Assembly: GCF_900091555.1 (NCBI RefSeq)
Contig: NZ_FMCX01000001.1
Span: 372,001-436,000, forward strand
DNA: 64,000 nt
Reading direction: 5' to 3'
Origin: Micromonospora mirobrigensis
GTDB taxonomy: Bacteria; Actinomycetota; Actinomycetes; Mycobacteriales; Micromonosporaceae
Below the pieces are notes generated by a model. The model saw only the letters and a program-made list of their open reading frames with translations. It was not told the DNA's origin and ran no database searches. Position numbers and translations under genes: made by a program. Below are positions 8,291 through 16,680 of this stretch, in pieces; the stretch's first letter is position 1; every line of letters starts with the position of its first letter.

Positions 8291-8884
8291 TCAGCCGATC
8301 CGGAAGCCGAGCGCCTGGGCCAGCACCACCGCCTGCTCCGCGTCGACCAGCGCGCCGGCCCGCTGGACCGTCGTCGGGTCCAGCGCGCTCAGGTCGCTGC
8401 CGCGCAGGTCGGCACCGGTCAGCCGGGCCCCGTCGAACTGCGCGCCGGAGAGGTCCACCCGGGTGACCGTGGCGTCGGTCAGGTCGGCGCCGGTCAGGTC
8501 CGTCTCGCGCATGCGTACGCCGGTCAGCACCGCGTCGCGCAGGTCGGCGCGGATCAGCGTGGTGAACGACCAGTCGCCGCCGTCGACCCGCAGCGGGCGC
8601 AGGTCGCAGTCGGTGAAGGCGCTGCCGACCAGCTTGCAGCCGGTGAACTCGGTGTCGAAGAAGTTGCACCGCCGGAAGGTGCAGCGGGTGAAGGCCGAGT
8701 CGACGTGCCGGGAGGCGTTGAACTTCACGTTGCCGAAGTCGCACTCGGTGAAGACCGCGCCCCGGGTCAGCGCCTCGGTCAGGTCGACCCGCTGGAAGGA
8801 GCAGCGGACGAAGTGCCGGTCGACCAGCTCCTCGGAATACCAGTCCTCGTCGTGGAAGGTGGCGTCCTCGGTCAGCTCCGGCAT
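8291..8884 (-). CDS. Pentapeptide-repeat protein
   Basis: 197 residues. From about residue 25 onward the sequence runs in A(D/N)LxX-type five-residue steps: FVRCSFQRVDL, AVFTECDFGNVKF, SAFTRCTFRRCNF, TDLTGADLTDATV, VDLSGAQFDGARLTGADLRGSDL. This builds a right-handed quadrilateral beta-helix. Cys appears at several of the stacked positions, as in MfpA/McbG-like members. Some family members mimic DNA and protect gyrase, but many are uncharacterised, and the role here is unknown. It directly precedes the heliorhodopsin gene on the same strand. The start is the first ATG after a 67-nt divergent gap. Confidence 0.85.
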   Translation of the reverse strand: MPELTEDATFHDEDWYSEELVDRHFVRCSFQRVDLTEALTRGAVFTECDFGNVKFNASRHVDSAFTRCTFRRCNFFDTEFTGCKLVGSAFTDCDLRPLRVDGGDWSFTTLIRADLRDAVLTGVRMRETDLTGADLTDATVTRVDLSGAQFDGARLTGADLRGSDLSALDPTTVQRAGALVDAEQAVVLAQALGFRIG

Positions 8885-8939
8885 CGGCCCAGGCTAGCGG
8901 GGAGCACCGACGCCCTTCCCGCGGCGGCGTACCGGCCGG

Positions 8940-8945
8940 TAGGTT
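8940..8945 (+). promoter_or_regulatory. Probable -10 element (TAGGTT) of a leaderless promoter
   Basis: TAGGTT is separated by exactly six bases from the GTG start of the serine hydrolase at 8952, with no ribosome binding site between them. Confidence 0.5.
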
Positions 8946-8951
8946 CGGCGG

Positions 8952-10184
8952 GTGACTGTGGCACGAACCATCGACCCGGACCGGATCGGCTTCGACCCCG
9001 CGCGGCTGGCGCGGATCGACGAGCACTTCGGCCGGTACGTCGACGACGGCAAGCTGGCCGGCTGGCAGGTGGTGGTGACCCGGCGCGGCGAGATCGCGCA
9101 CGCCAGCACGTACGGCCAGCGGGACGTGGAGGCCGGCACCCCGGTGGAGCCGGACACCCTGTGGCGGATCTACTCGATGACCAAGCCGATCACCTCGGTC
9201 GCGGCGATGATGCTGTGGGAGGAGGGCCGGTTCGAGCTGACCGACCCGATCAGCAGGTGGTTGCCGGAGTTCGCCGACGTCCGGGTCTACGACAAGGGTT
9301 CGCTGCTCAAGCCGTACACGGTGCCGGCGACCGAGCCGATCCGGGTCTGGCACCTGCTCACCCACACCGCCGGCCTGACCTACGGTTTCGCGCAGACCAC
9401 GCTTGTCGACGGCCTCTACCGGGCGGCCGGCTACGACCTGTGGGTGCCGCCGGGTCAGGACCTGGCGGCGGCCTCGGTGGGGTTGGCGAAGCTGCCGCTG
9501 CTGTTCCAGCCGGGCACCGGCTGGAACTACAGCGTCGCCACCGACGTGCTGGGCCGGCTGGTCGAGGTGGTCTCCGGGCAGTCCCTGGACCGGTTCTTCG
9601 GCGAGCGGATCCTGCGCCCGCTGGGCATGCCGGACACCCGCTGGTGGGTGGAGGAGGGCGACGCGAAGCGGCTGGCCGCCCTCTACACCCCGCACCCGGC
9701 CACCGGGCGCCTGATCCGGGCCGACGGGATCGGCCGGGCGGCGCTGACCGAGCCGCTCTTCCGCTCCGGCGGCGGCGGGTTGATCTCCACGGCGGCGGAC
9801 TACCACCGGTTCACCCAGATGCTGCTGCGCGGCGGTGAGCTGGACGGCGTCCGGCTGCTCTCCCCGCGCACGGTGCGCTTCATGACCCGCAACCACCTGC
9901 CCGGCGGCGGCGACCTGGCCTCCTTCGAGCCGGCCGGGTTCGCCGAGACGGTGCTGGACGGGATCGGCTTCGGGCTGGGCTTCGCCGTGGTCCAGGACCC
10001 GGTGCCGGCCCGGGTGCCGAGCAGCGTCGGCGAGTACTACTGGGGTGGGCTGGCCTCGACGGCGTTCTGGGTGGACCCGGTGGAGGAGGTCACCGCCCTG
10101 CTGTTCACCCAGCTGATGCCGTCGAGCACGTACCCGCTGCGCTCGCAGCTGCGCCAGCTGGTCTACTCCGCGCTGGTCGACTGA
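8952..10184 (+). CDS. Serine hydrolase of the class C beta-lactamase / EstB esterase family
   Basis: 410 residues, no signal peptide, so probably cytosolic. SMTK at 75-78 supplies the nucleophile Ser75 and Lys78, and the Tyr193-Ser-Val motif (in WNYSVATDVLG) matches the YxN/YSx motif of the family. HLLTHTAGLTYGF and the late WGGLASTAFWVDP are also typical. Such proteins are usually esterases or D-amino-acid peptidases rather than antibiotic-degrading lactamases. It is divergent from the pentapeptide-repeat gene. The GTG start is supported by a leaderless-type promoter. Confidence 0.85.
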   Translation: MTVARTIDPDRIGFDPARLARIDEHFGRYVDDGKLAGWQVVVTRRGEIAHASTYGQRDVEAGTPVEPDTLWRIYSMTKPITSVAAMMLWEEGRFELTDPISRWLPEFADVRVYDKGSLLKPYTVPATEPIRVWHLLTHTAGLTYGFAQTTLVDGLYRAAGYDLWVPPGQDLAAASVGLAKLPLLFQPGTGWNYSVATDVLGRLVEVVSGQSLDRFFGERILRPLGMPDTRWWVEEGDAKRLAALYTPHPATGRLIRADGIGRAALTEPLFRSGGGGLISTAADYHRFTQMLLRGGELDGVRLLSPRTVRFMTRNHLPGGGDLASFEPAGFAETVLDGIGFGLGFAVVQDPVPARVPSSVGEYYWGGLASTAFWVDPVEEVTALLFTQLMPSSTYPLRSQLRQLVYSALVD

Positions 10185-10217
10185 GCCGTTACCGCCCGCC
10201 GCCGCCGTCGGTCTCCC

Positions 10218-10223
10218 TAACGT
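10218..10223 (+). promoter_or_regulatory. Probable -10 element (TAACGT) of a leaderless promoter
   Basis: TAACGT is followed by seven bases and then the ATG at 10231. The position favours 10231 over the in-frame GTG at 10222, which overlaps the hexamer. Confidence 0.5.
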
Positions 10224-10230
10224 GGGAGCC

Positions 10231-10872
10231 ATGAGCAACGTGGTGGTGTTCGGTGCCGGGGGCACCGCGGGGTCCCGGATCACGGCGGAGGCGTTCGACC
10301 GGGGGCACCGGGTGATCGCCGCGGTCCGTCGCCCGGAGGCGACCAGCTACCTGCCGGCCGGCGTACGCGTGGTCACCGGCGACGTCACCTCGGCGCGCAG
10401 CGTCCGGGAGCTGGCCCCGGACGCGGACGTCATGGTGGTGGCGGTGGGCGGCGGCGACCGGGCGTTGTGGCGGGACGCCGCGCAGAACCTCACCACCGTG
10501 CTGCGCGACGTCCCGGCGGCGCCCCGGATCATCCACGTCGGCGGCGGGTCGACCCTGCTCACGCCGAAGGGCACGCCGGTCCTGGACGAGCCGGACTTCC
10601 CGGCGGAGTACCGGGAGTCGGCGTTGGGGCAGGCCGACGCGCTGGCCTGGTACCGCACCTGCGCCGACGGGGTGACCTGGACCTACCTCTCCCCGCCGCC
10701 GCTGGAGTTCCATCCCGGCGAGCGCACCGGCCACTACCGGACGGGCACCGAGGAGCCGGTGACCGACGCGCAGGGCCGGTCGGTGCTGACTTACGAGGAC
10801 CTGGCGGTGGCGGTGGTCGACGAGATCGAGAACCCGCGCTTCGAGAACATGCGGTTCACCGCCGCGTACTGA
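10231..10872 (+). CDS. NAD(P)-binding epimerase-like protein (YwnB/NmrA-type atypical SDR)
   Basis: 213 residues. The N-terminal Rossmann motif is VVVFGAGGTAGSRIT (GxxGxxG) with an Arg-rich second strand end (AAVRRPEA) favouring NADPH. DVMVVAVGGGD and RIIHVGGGSTLLTP are the following strands, and WTYLSPPPLEFHPGERTGHYR is the C-terminal block shared by this family of putative NADH-flavin reductases. The classical YxxxK pair is absent, so catalysis by the SDR mechanism is unlikely. It follows the serine hydrolase by 46 nt but has its own promoter-like hexamer. Confidence 0.8.
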   Translation: MSNVVVFGAGGTAGSRITAEAFDRGHRVIAAVRRPEATSYLPAGVRVVTGDVTSARSVRELAPDADVMVVAVGGGDRALWRDAAQNLTTVLRDVPAAPRIIHVGGGSTLLTPKGTPVLDEPDFPAEYRESALGQADALAWYRTCADGVTWTYLSPPPLEFHPGERTGHYRTGTEEPVTDAQGRSVLTYEDLAVAVVDEIENPRFENMRFTAAY

Positions 10873-10878
10873 GCCGGC

Positions 10879-11343
10879 TCAGTCGGCGAGGCGGGCGGGG
10901 AAGCCGCCGGTGGCGATCGGCCCCCAGTTCTCCACGGTGACCCGGATCAGCGACTTGCCCTGCCGGACCATGGCCGCCCGGTACTCGTCCCAGTCGGGGT
11001 GCTCGCCGGAGATGCTGCGGAAGTACTCGACCAGCGGGTCCAGGGCGTCGGGCAGGTCGAGCACCTCGGCGGTGCCGTCGACCTGCACCCAGGGGCCGTT
11101 CCAGTCGTCGGAGAGCACGCACGCCGAGACCTGCGGGTTGCGCCGGATGTTGGTCACCTTGGCCCGCTCCGGGTAGGTGGAGATCACCAGCCGGCCCTCG
11201 GCGTCCACGCCGCAGGAGACCGGCGAGGACTGGGGGCGGCCGTCGGCGCGGGTGGTCATCAGGATGACCTTGTGCCGGGGGCGGAGGAACTCGGTGAGGG
11301 CGTCCCGGTCGACCTTGGTGTTGGTCGCGATGCTGCGTGCCAT
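10879..11343 (-). CDS. PPOX-class F420-dependent oxidoreductase
   Basis: 154 residues of the split-barrel flavin/F420-binding fold: FLRPRHKVILMTTRADGRPQSSPVSCGVD, GRLVISTYPERAKVTNIRRNPQVSACVLSD, VQVDGTAEVLDLPD. The Lys in ERAKVTNIRRNP is the phosphate-contacting position typical of the F420 rather than FMN members. Reduced F420 would serve as hydride donor; the substrate is unknown. The gene is convergent with the preceding epimerase-like gene, 6 nt apart. Confidence 0.88.
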   Translation of the reverse strand: MARSIATNTKVDRDALTEFLRPRHKVILMTTRADGRPQSSPVSCGVDAEGRLVISTYPERAKVTNIRRNPQVSACVLSDDWNGPWVQVDGTAEVLDLPDALDPLVEYFRSISGEHPDWDEYRAAMVRQGKSLIRVTVENWGPIATGGFPARLAD

Positions 11344-11391
11344 GCCACCGGTTCTACCAGGCCGGGCGGGGAGCCGCCGCGCCGAGGGCGG

Positions 11392-12039
11392 TCAGCGTGG
11401 GCGGCCGGCGGCGCGGCGCGCGGTCGGCTGGGCCGGCACCCGCGGGCGCACGGTGGGCCGCCAGGCCCGGCCGTTGGCGTAGATCACCCGGAAGCCGAGG
11501 TACGACGCGAGCGGCGCCCAGTGCGCCGAGCCCATCCGCAGCTCGGCGGCGTTGTGCCGCTGGCCGTTGGCGAGCACGTCGAGCAGCACGGTCTCGAAGG
11601 CCGCGGACTCCACCCAGTCGACCTCGCGGGTGAAGCCGCAGATCAGCGCGGCGCCGGTGACGTCGAGGAAGTCGCGCAGCACCGCGTCGGGGGCGCGCAG
11701 CACCGAGCAGCTGCCGAAGTAGAGCCGGCGGCCGTCGCAGCGGCCGGCCATCCGCTCGGCGACGTCGGTCAGGTCGACGGAGTCCCAGTCGGTGAGGCAG
11801 AGCCGGCTGGGCTCGCCGTGCATGGCGAAGAACCCGACCCGGTAGTCGGCGTACTGCTTGAGCAGCCACCGGTCGAGGAAGTAGAAGAGCTCGTCGCGGG
11901 TGGCGGCGTCCTTGTGGATGAACCGGATCCGGCCGAGGCGTTCCAGCAGTTCGAGGGTGGGCAGCACCGAGCCGCGTTCGTTGAGGTCGCGGTGCCACTG
12001 GCCCTCGACGCAGAAGACGCCTCCCCGAGCCACCGTCAC
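11392..12039 (-). CDS. DUF6642-like protein with caspase/CHAT-type His and Cys motifs
   Basis: 215 residues, no signal peptide. YRVGFFAMHG ends a hydrophobic strand with His74-Gly75, and RRLYFGSCSVLR ends another strand with Cys111 followed by Ser. Next comes GAALICGFTREVDW. This order (strand-HG, strand-SC-S, then G-A-x-x-I-x-G-x-x-x-x-V-x-W) is that of clan CD peptidases such as caspases and CHAT proteins. From memory the protein belongs to the DUF6642 family. The protease assignment is inference from motif order. The last 20 residues are Arg/Ala/Pro-rich. The gene is leftward between the PPOX gene and a 220-nt spacer. Confidence 0.65.
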   Translation of the reverse strand: MTVARGGVFCVEGQWHRDLNERGSVLPTLELLERLGRIRFIHKDAATRDELFYFLDRWLLKQYADYRVGFFAMHGEPSRLCLTDWDSVDLTDVAERMAGRCDGRRLYFGSCSVLRAPDAVLRDFLDVTGAALICGFTREVDWVESAAFETVLLDVLANGQRHNAAELRMGSAHWAPLASYLGFRVIYANGRAWRPTVRPRVPAQPTARRAAGRPR

Positions 12040-12259
12040 CTCCGCGCGTCCGTGGGCCCGCCGGTGAGGTTACTCCGGGGCGCCGACGGGCCGGCGTAGG
12101 GCGGCAATTGCCGGCGAACGCCCCGGAACCGCAGATTATGAGGACTATTCCGGTATTCGCCGCCAACGACGCGAAGTGCTTGCGATGGTGGAGGGACGGG
12201 ACAGGCCGGTCCAGGCCGCCCGACACCCCGTCCACGCTCTTTCGTCCAGGAGGACTCCT

Positions 12260-13042
12260 GTGCGCGTCAGCATCTGCAAGCGTGTCGCCGTCGCGTTCGC
12301 CCTGGCCCTGCCGGGGGCCGCGATCGCCACCGTGGTCGGGGCGCCGGCCGCCCACGCGGACGGCTGCTACACCTGGAAACGCACCCTGTCGCAGGGGCGA
12401 TCCGGCGACGACGTCCGTCAGCTCCAGATCCGGGTCGCCGGCTGGGCGGGCTACCGGAACGTCGTGGAGACCAACGGCCGGTACGGGCCGACGACCGTCG
12501 CCGCCGTCCGGCGGTTCCAGGCCGCGTACGGCCTGCGGGTCGACGGGATCGCCGGACCGCGGACGTTCGGCAAGCTCTACGAGCTCCAGGACGACGACTG
12601 CACGCCGCGGCACTTCGCCTACGGCGAGCTGGACGACGGCTGCGGCGGCAGCGGCTTCGACGGCGGGCCGGTCTCCACCGCCCGCACCCGGGCCAACGCC
12701 CTGCGCACCATGTGGAAGCTGGAGGCGCTGCGCCGCAGCCTGGGCGACCAGCCGCTGCGGGTGATCAGCGGCTTCCGCAGCACGTCCTGCAACGGCCGGA
12801 CCGGAGGCGTCCGGGACAGCCAGCACCTCTACGGCAACGCCGCCGACGTGACCTCCCGCGGCGCGTCGCTCTGCCGGATCGCGCGGGAGGCCCGCAACCA
12901 CGGCTTCAGCGGGCTCTACGGCCCCGGCTACCCGAACCACGACGACCACGTGCACGTCGACTCCCGTCGGGAGAACGACGCCGACCGTTCCTCGAACACG
13001 ACCAGCTGGTCGGCGTCGCGGTGCGGCATCCGCGGCAGGTGA
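12260..13042 (+). CDS. Secreted peptidoglycan-binding M15-type D-Ala-D-Ala peptidase
   Basis: 260 residues from a GTG at 12260, chosen because AGGAGG lies about 6 nt upstream. Signal peptide about 1-35 (ends APAAHA). Residues 45-110 are a peptidoglycan-binding repeat domain (QGRSGDDVRQLQ, VVETNGRYGPTTVAAVRRFQAAYGLRVDG). The C-terminal domain has ISGFRSTSCN, DSQHLYGNAADV (first Zn His and the Asp) and DDHVHVD (second Zn His), the M15A/Zn DD-carboxypeptidase ligand set. It would trim stem peptides in the wall. A long hairpin follows the stop. Confidence 0.88.
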   Translation: MRVSICKRVAVAFALALPGAAIATVVGAPAAHADGCYTWKRTLSQGRSGDDVRQLQIRVAGWAGYRNVVETNGRYGPTTVAAVRRFQAAYGLRVDGIAGPRTFGKLYELQDDDCTPRHFAYGELDDGCGGSGFDGGPVSTARTRANALRTMWKLEALRRSLGDQPLRVISGFRSTSCNGRTGGVRDSQHLYGNAADVTSRGASLCRIAREARNHGFSGLYGPGYPNHDDHVHVDSRRENDADRSSNTTSWSASRCGIRGR

Positions 13043-13048
13043 ACCGGG

Positions 13049-13095
13049 GACGCCGGCCCGGCCCGGGGTGGGGGCTCCCGGGTCGGGCCGGCGTC
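13049..13095. terminator. Hairpin between convergent genes
   Basis: Arms 13049-13060 and 13084-13095 are a perfect 12-bp match, with a GC-rich 23-nt loop that can itself fold. It starts 6 nt after the M15 peptidase stop. Confidence 0.6.
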
Positions 13096-13158
13096 GGCCC
13101 GGGCGAGCTCTCGGGCGTACCCCCGAGGTTGCCGCTGCGGCGCGATCCGGCGCGGTCG

Positions 13159-13617
13159 TCAGCTCGCCCGGGGCCAGCGCGGCGTGGTGGCGGGGGGCGC
13201 CACCGGCCGTCCGGGACCGCCGGGCCGGATGGCGGGCCGCACCCCTGGTGCGGCGCCCCGGCCGGCCTGGCCGCGCAGGCTGGGGGGAACGGGACGGTCC
13301 GTGCGCACGGGCGCCGGACCGGTGAGGACGAACGGGAAGGGTACGTGCACGAACGGGTTGCCGTGCCGGATCAGCGCCTCGATCTGACGCTCGTTGAGCC
13401 CGTGGTTCTCCAGCACCCGCCGGCCCCAGCGGTGCAGGCGGCACGGGTAGGCGGCGCCGTCGTTGCGGCAGAGCGGCCCGTTCGGCCACTCCTCGGCGGC
13501 GTGCACGACCACCGCCCGCACCGCCAGCCGGACGTCCTCGGGGGTCAGCGGCGCCGGCACCGGCACCTCACCCAGGATCAGGTCGATGGGATCCGTAGAC
13601 TGCTCACCAACTCGCAC
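13159..13617 (-). CDS. Small C-x8-C protein, paralog 2, with Pro/Arg-rich tail
   Basis: 152 residues from a GTG at 13617 that follows GGGAGG with 6 nt spacing. The core AVRAVVVHAAEEW, LCRND, PCRLHRWGRRVL is the same as in the protein at 4407-4724 (C-x8-C, then RLHRWGRR), followed by LNERQIEALIRHGNPF. The last 60 residues are Pro/Arg/Ala-rich and of low complexity. No known domain is recognised. It precedes the two-component gene pair on the same strand but is separated from it by a gap of about 110 nt in which I see no gene. Confidence 0.7.
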   Translation of the reverse strand: MRVGEQSTDPIDLILGEVPVPAPLTPEDVRLAVRAVVVHAAEEWPNGPLCRNDGAAYPCRLHRWGRRVLENHGLNERQIEALIRHGNPFVHVPFPFVLTGPAPVRTDRPVPPSLRGQAGRGAAPGVRPAIRPGGPGRPVAPPATTPRWPRAS

Positions 13618-13730
13618 GGCAGGCCTCCCGCAGCTCGGCAGCGGTGACGGCTGACCCGCCGTCCCGCATCCTCGGCCAGTGGTACGGACCGTGACGGTCG
13701 GCGGTTCAATCCGGCCCGTGACGGACCGGC

Positions 13731-14408
13731 TCAGACCAGACCCGCGTCGTGCACCAGCAACGCCACCTGCACCCGGTTGTTCAGGTCGAGCTTGGTCAGC
13801 AGCCGGGAGACGTACGCCTTCACGGTGGCCACGCTCATGAACAGCTCCGCGGAGATCTCCGCGTTCGTCCGGCCCTGCCCGAGCGCGACCGCGACGTCCC
13901 GTTCCCGCTCGGTCAGCGCGGCCAGCAGCCGCAGCGCACGCTCCCGGCGCGGGTCCGGACCCGGGGTCGGCCCGGTGGTGACGTGACTGATCAGCTGCCG
14001 GGTCACCGTGGGTGACAGCGCGGCCTCCCCCGCGGCCACCCTCCGGATCGCCTGGACGATCTCCGCGGGCGGCGTGTCCTTGAGCAGGAAACCGGCGGCC
14101 CCGGCCCGGAGCGCCCGCAGGACCTGGTCGTCCGCGTCGAAGGTGGTCAGCACCAGCACCTCGGGCGGGGCGGGCGACGATCGCAGCGCCTCGGTGGCGG
14201 TGAGACCGTCGACCCGCGGCATCCGGATGTCCATCAGCACCACGTGCGGGGCATGGGCGGCGACCGCGGCGGGCACCTCCGACCCGTCCGCCGCCTCGCC
14301 CACCACGACCAGCTCCGGCGCCCCGCCGAGGATCATCGACAGGCCGGCCCGGACCAGCGGGTCGTCGTCGACGATCAGCACCCGGACCGGCCCGGTGTCG
14401 CCGCTCAT
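13731..14408 (-). CDS. NarL/LuxR-family response regulator
   Basis: 225 residues. The receiver domain (1-120) has the acidic pocket VDDD (14-16) and phospho-acceptor Asp60 in VVLMDIRMP, the Thr switch in LVLTTFD, and Lys in GFLLKDTPP. The C-terminal LuxR HTH is ALTERERDVAVALGQGRTNAEISAELFMSVATVKAYVSRLLTKL, split here only for naming. Its start codon overlaps the stop of the upstream kinase gene by 4 nt (ATGA), so the two are translationally coupled. The next gene cluster, an ABC exporter, is divergent and is the likely target, as in many actinobacterial systems of this type. Confidence 0.92.
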   Translation of the reverse strand: MSGDTGPVRVLIVDDDPLVRAGLSMILGGAPELVVVGEAADGSEVPAAVAAHAPHVVLMDIRMPRVDGLTATEALRSSPAPPEVLVLTTFDADDQVLRALRAGAAGFLLKDTPPAEIVQAIRRVAAGEAALSPTVTRQLISHVTTGPTPGPDPRRERALRLLAALTERERDVAVALGQGRTNAEISAELFMSVATVKAYVSRLLTKLDLNNRVQVALLVHDAGLV

Positions 14409-15649
14409 GCCGGCCACGGCAGCCACGCCGCCAGCCGGAACGAGCCGGTGGCGTCCCGGCCGTGCTCCAGCCGGCCGCCGGCCAGGGTGACCCGTTCGGC
14501 GATGCCGACCAGGCCGGTGCCGGCCCCCGGCAGGGTGGTCGCGGCGCTCGCACCGGCCGGCCAGGGGTTGCGGATCTCCACGGTCAGCCCGTCGCCGGGC
14601 CGCCCGTCGAGCCGCACCTGCACCACCGCTCCCGGCGCGTGCTTGCGGGCGTTGGTCAGCCCTTCCTGCACGATCCGGTACGCGCTGCGCCCGACCCCCG
14701 CCGGCAGCGTCGCCGCCGCGGTGACCCGTTCGGCCAGCCCGACCCGCACTCCGGCGGCCCGGGACTCGTCGATCAGCGCCGGCACGTCGGCCAGGGTGGG
14801 CTGCGGCCGCTCCGGCGCGCCGCTGTCCGCCGCGGCCGGTTCGGCGCGCAACACCCCGATCACCTCGCGCAGGTCCTGCAGCGCGGCGTGCGCGCTGGCC
14901 CGGATCACCCCGGCCGCCTTCGCGACCTCCGCCGGTGGCGCGTCGGGCCGGAACTCCAGCGCCCCGGCGTGCAGGCTGAGCAGCGAGATCCGGTGGGCCA
15001 GCACGTCGTGCATCTCCCGGGCGATCCGGGTGCGCTCCAGCTGCCGGGCCTGCGCGAGCCGCAGCTGCTGCTCGGCCTCGGCGCGTTCGGCGCGTTCGCG
15101 CAGCGACGCCACCAGCTGCCGGCGGGCCCGCACGAACATCCCCCAGGCCAGCACCGCGAAGGTGAACACCGCCGTCCAGGCCAGGTTCTGCCAGAGCGGC
15201 AGGGTCGGGTCGGGGCGCAGCCGGGCGTAGACCGGCACGGTGAGCAGGCTCAGCCCGATCATCGACGCGGCCACCGGCAGCGGCCGGTGCACGGTCACCG
15301 TGAACAGGATGATCATCAGGGCCGCCGCCGAGCTGACCGAGAAGAACGCGAGCGGCAGGCTGACCAGGGCGAGCCCGACCGGCCAGCGCCGGCGGAACCA
15401 CAGCGCCGCGCAGAGCAGCAGGCTGAGCAGGAAGTCGACCTCGTTGAGCCACGCCGGGCCGGCGTTCAGCGCGAAATCCGGCTCCGGCCGTACCGAGTCG
15501 CGCCAGGCGAGCACCGCCCAGCCCAGGGCCAGCAGGAAGCAGAGCACGTCGACGAACCAGTCCCGCGGCGTCCGCCGGGCCACGGCCGCGCCGCGGCTCA
15601 GGGCGCCCGGCAGCAGCCAGGGGTGGTCGGGTACGGCGGCACTGGTCAC
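14405..15649 (-). CDS. Sensor histidine kinase of the NarX/DesK (HisKA_3) type
   Basis: 414 residues from a GTG start. The N-terminal half has about five to six transmembrane helices with almost no extracytoplasmic domain, then a coiled segment (LRERAERAEAEQQLRLAQARQ). The H-box is AREMHDVLAHRIS with phospho-acceptor His214. The ATPase part shows the N-box (EGLTNARKHAPG) and a G-box (GTGLVGIAERV). With no large sensor domain it probably senses membrane state or the neighbouring ABC transporter, in DesK/BceS fashion (inference). It pairs with the response regulator 4 nt downstream and is divergent from the ABC transporter genes. Confidence 0.92.
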   Translation of the reverse strand: MTSAAVPDHPWLLPGALSRGAAVARRTPRDWFVDVLCFLLALGWAVLAWRDSVRPEPDFALNAGPAWLNEVDFLLSLLLCAALWFRRRWPVGLALVSLPLAFFSVSSAAALMIILFTVTVHRPLPVAASMIGLSLLTVPVYARLRPDPTLPLWQNLAWTAVFTFAVLAWGMFVRARRQLVASLRERAERAEAEQQLRLAQARQLERTRIAREMHDVLAHRISLLSLHAGALEFRPDAPPAEVAKAAGVIRASAHAALQDLREVIGVLRAEPAAADSGAPERPQPTLADVPALIDESRAAGVRVGLAERVTAAATLPAGVGRSAYRIVQEGLTNARKHAPGAVVQVRLDGRPGDGLTVEIRNPWPAGASAATTLPGAGTGLVGIAERVTLAGGRLEHGRDATGSFRLAAWLPWPA

Positions 15650-15780
15650 CCACCCATGGTAGGAACCCGTTCCGCGCGCTCCCAGCTACGAAAGTCGACG
15701 CGACGGGCCTACCAAGGTCGGCCCGGCTCTCGACCGCCGGCCGCAGCGGATGGCCGGGTGGCCCCGGCAGGCTCGTTCCC

Positions 15781-16680
15781 ATGATCGCAGTCGACCACCT
15801 CACCAAGCGGTACGGCCCGCACGCCGTCGTCGAAGACGTCTCCTTCCGGTGCGAACCGGGCACCGTCACCGGCTTCCTCGGCCCGAACGGCGCCGGCAAA
15901 TCCACCACCATGCGGATGATCTGCGGGCTCACCCCGCCCACCTCGGGCACCGCCACCGTCGCCGGCCGGCCCTTCCGCCAGCTGCCCAATCCCGGTCGGG
16001 AGATCGGCGTACTGCTCGACGCCTCGGCGCAGCACGCCGGCCGGACCGGGCGGGAGGCGCTGACCCTGGCCGCCCGCACCCAGGGCGTCGACTCCGACCG
16101 GGTGGCCGCGGTGCTCGACCTGGTCGGGTTGAACGCGGTGGCCGCCAGGCGGCGGGTCGGGGCGTACTCGTTGGGGATGCGGCAGCGGCTCGGCCTGGCG
16201 CTGGCGCTGCTGGGCGATCCCCGGGTGCTGATCCTCGACGAGCCGGCCAACGGCCTCGACCCGGAGGGCATCTACTGGATGCGCGGCCTGCTGCGCGACT
16301 TCGCCGACCGGGGCGGCACCGTGCTGCTCTCCTCGCACCTGCTGCGCGAGGTCGAAGCGGTCGCCGACCGGCTGGTGGTGATCGGTGGCGGCCGGATCGT
16401 CGCCCAGGGCGGCAAGGACGAGCTGCTCGCCGGCACCGGCACCCTGGTCCGGGCCCGCGACCAGCACGCGCTGCGGCTGACCCTGGACCGGGCCGGCCTG
16501 GACGCCACCGCCGGAACCGACGGCGGTTTCGTGGTCCGCGCCGAGGCCGGCGCGGTCGGGCAGGCCGCCGCGGACGCCGGTCTGGTCCTCACCGAGCTGC
16601 GACCCGCCGGCAGCGGCGGTCTCGAGCAGCTGTTCCTCACCCTCACCGCCGGCGCGTCGACCAAGGAGGCCGTCCGATGA
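15781..16680 (+). CDS. ABC transporter ATP-binding protein (exporter type)
   Basis: 299 residues. Walker A GPNGAGKST at 34-42, signature YSLGMRQRLGLALAL, Walker B VLILDEPANGLDPEG, H-loop LLSSHLL. The C-terminal 70 residues form the regulatory extension of the CcmA/DrrA-like group. It energises the membrane protein encoded immediately downstream, with which it overlaps by 4 nt (ATGA). Together with the divergent two-component pair it forms a likely stress- or peptide-detoxification module; the substrate cannot be read from the sequence. Confidence 0.92.
   Translation: MIAVDHLTKRYGPHAVVEDVSFRCEPGTVTGFLGPNGAGKSTTMRMICGLTPPTSGTATVAGRPFRQLPNPGREIGVLLDASAQHAGRTGREALTLAARTQGVDSDRVAAVLDLVGLNAVAARRRVGAYSLGMRQRLGLALALLGDPRVLILDEPANGLDPEGIYWMRGLLRDFADRGGTVLLSSHLLREVEAVADRLVVIGGGRIVAQGGKDELLAGTGTLVRARDQHALRLTLDRAGLDATAGTDGGFVVRAEAGAVGQAAADAGLVLTELRPAGSGGLEQLFLTLTAGASTKEAVR

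Noticed and set aside
6152..9838. A 1228-residue plus-strand frame
   Set aside because: It runs antisense to the heliorhodopsin, pentapeptide-repeat and other genes and out of frame in the serine hydrolase; its composition is Arg/Gly/Pro-rich with no domain.
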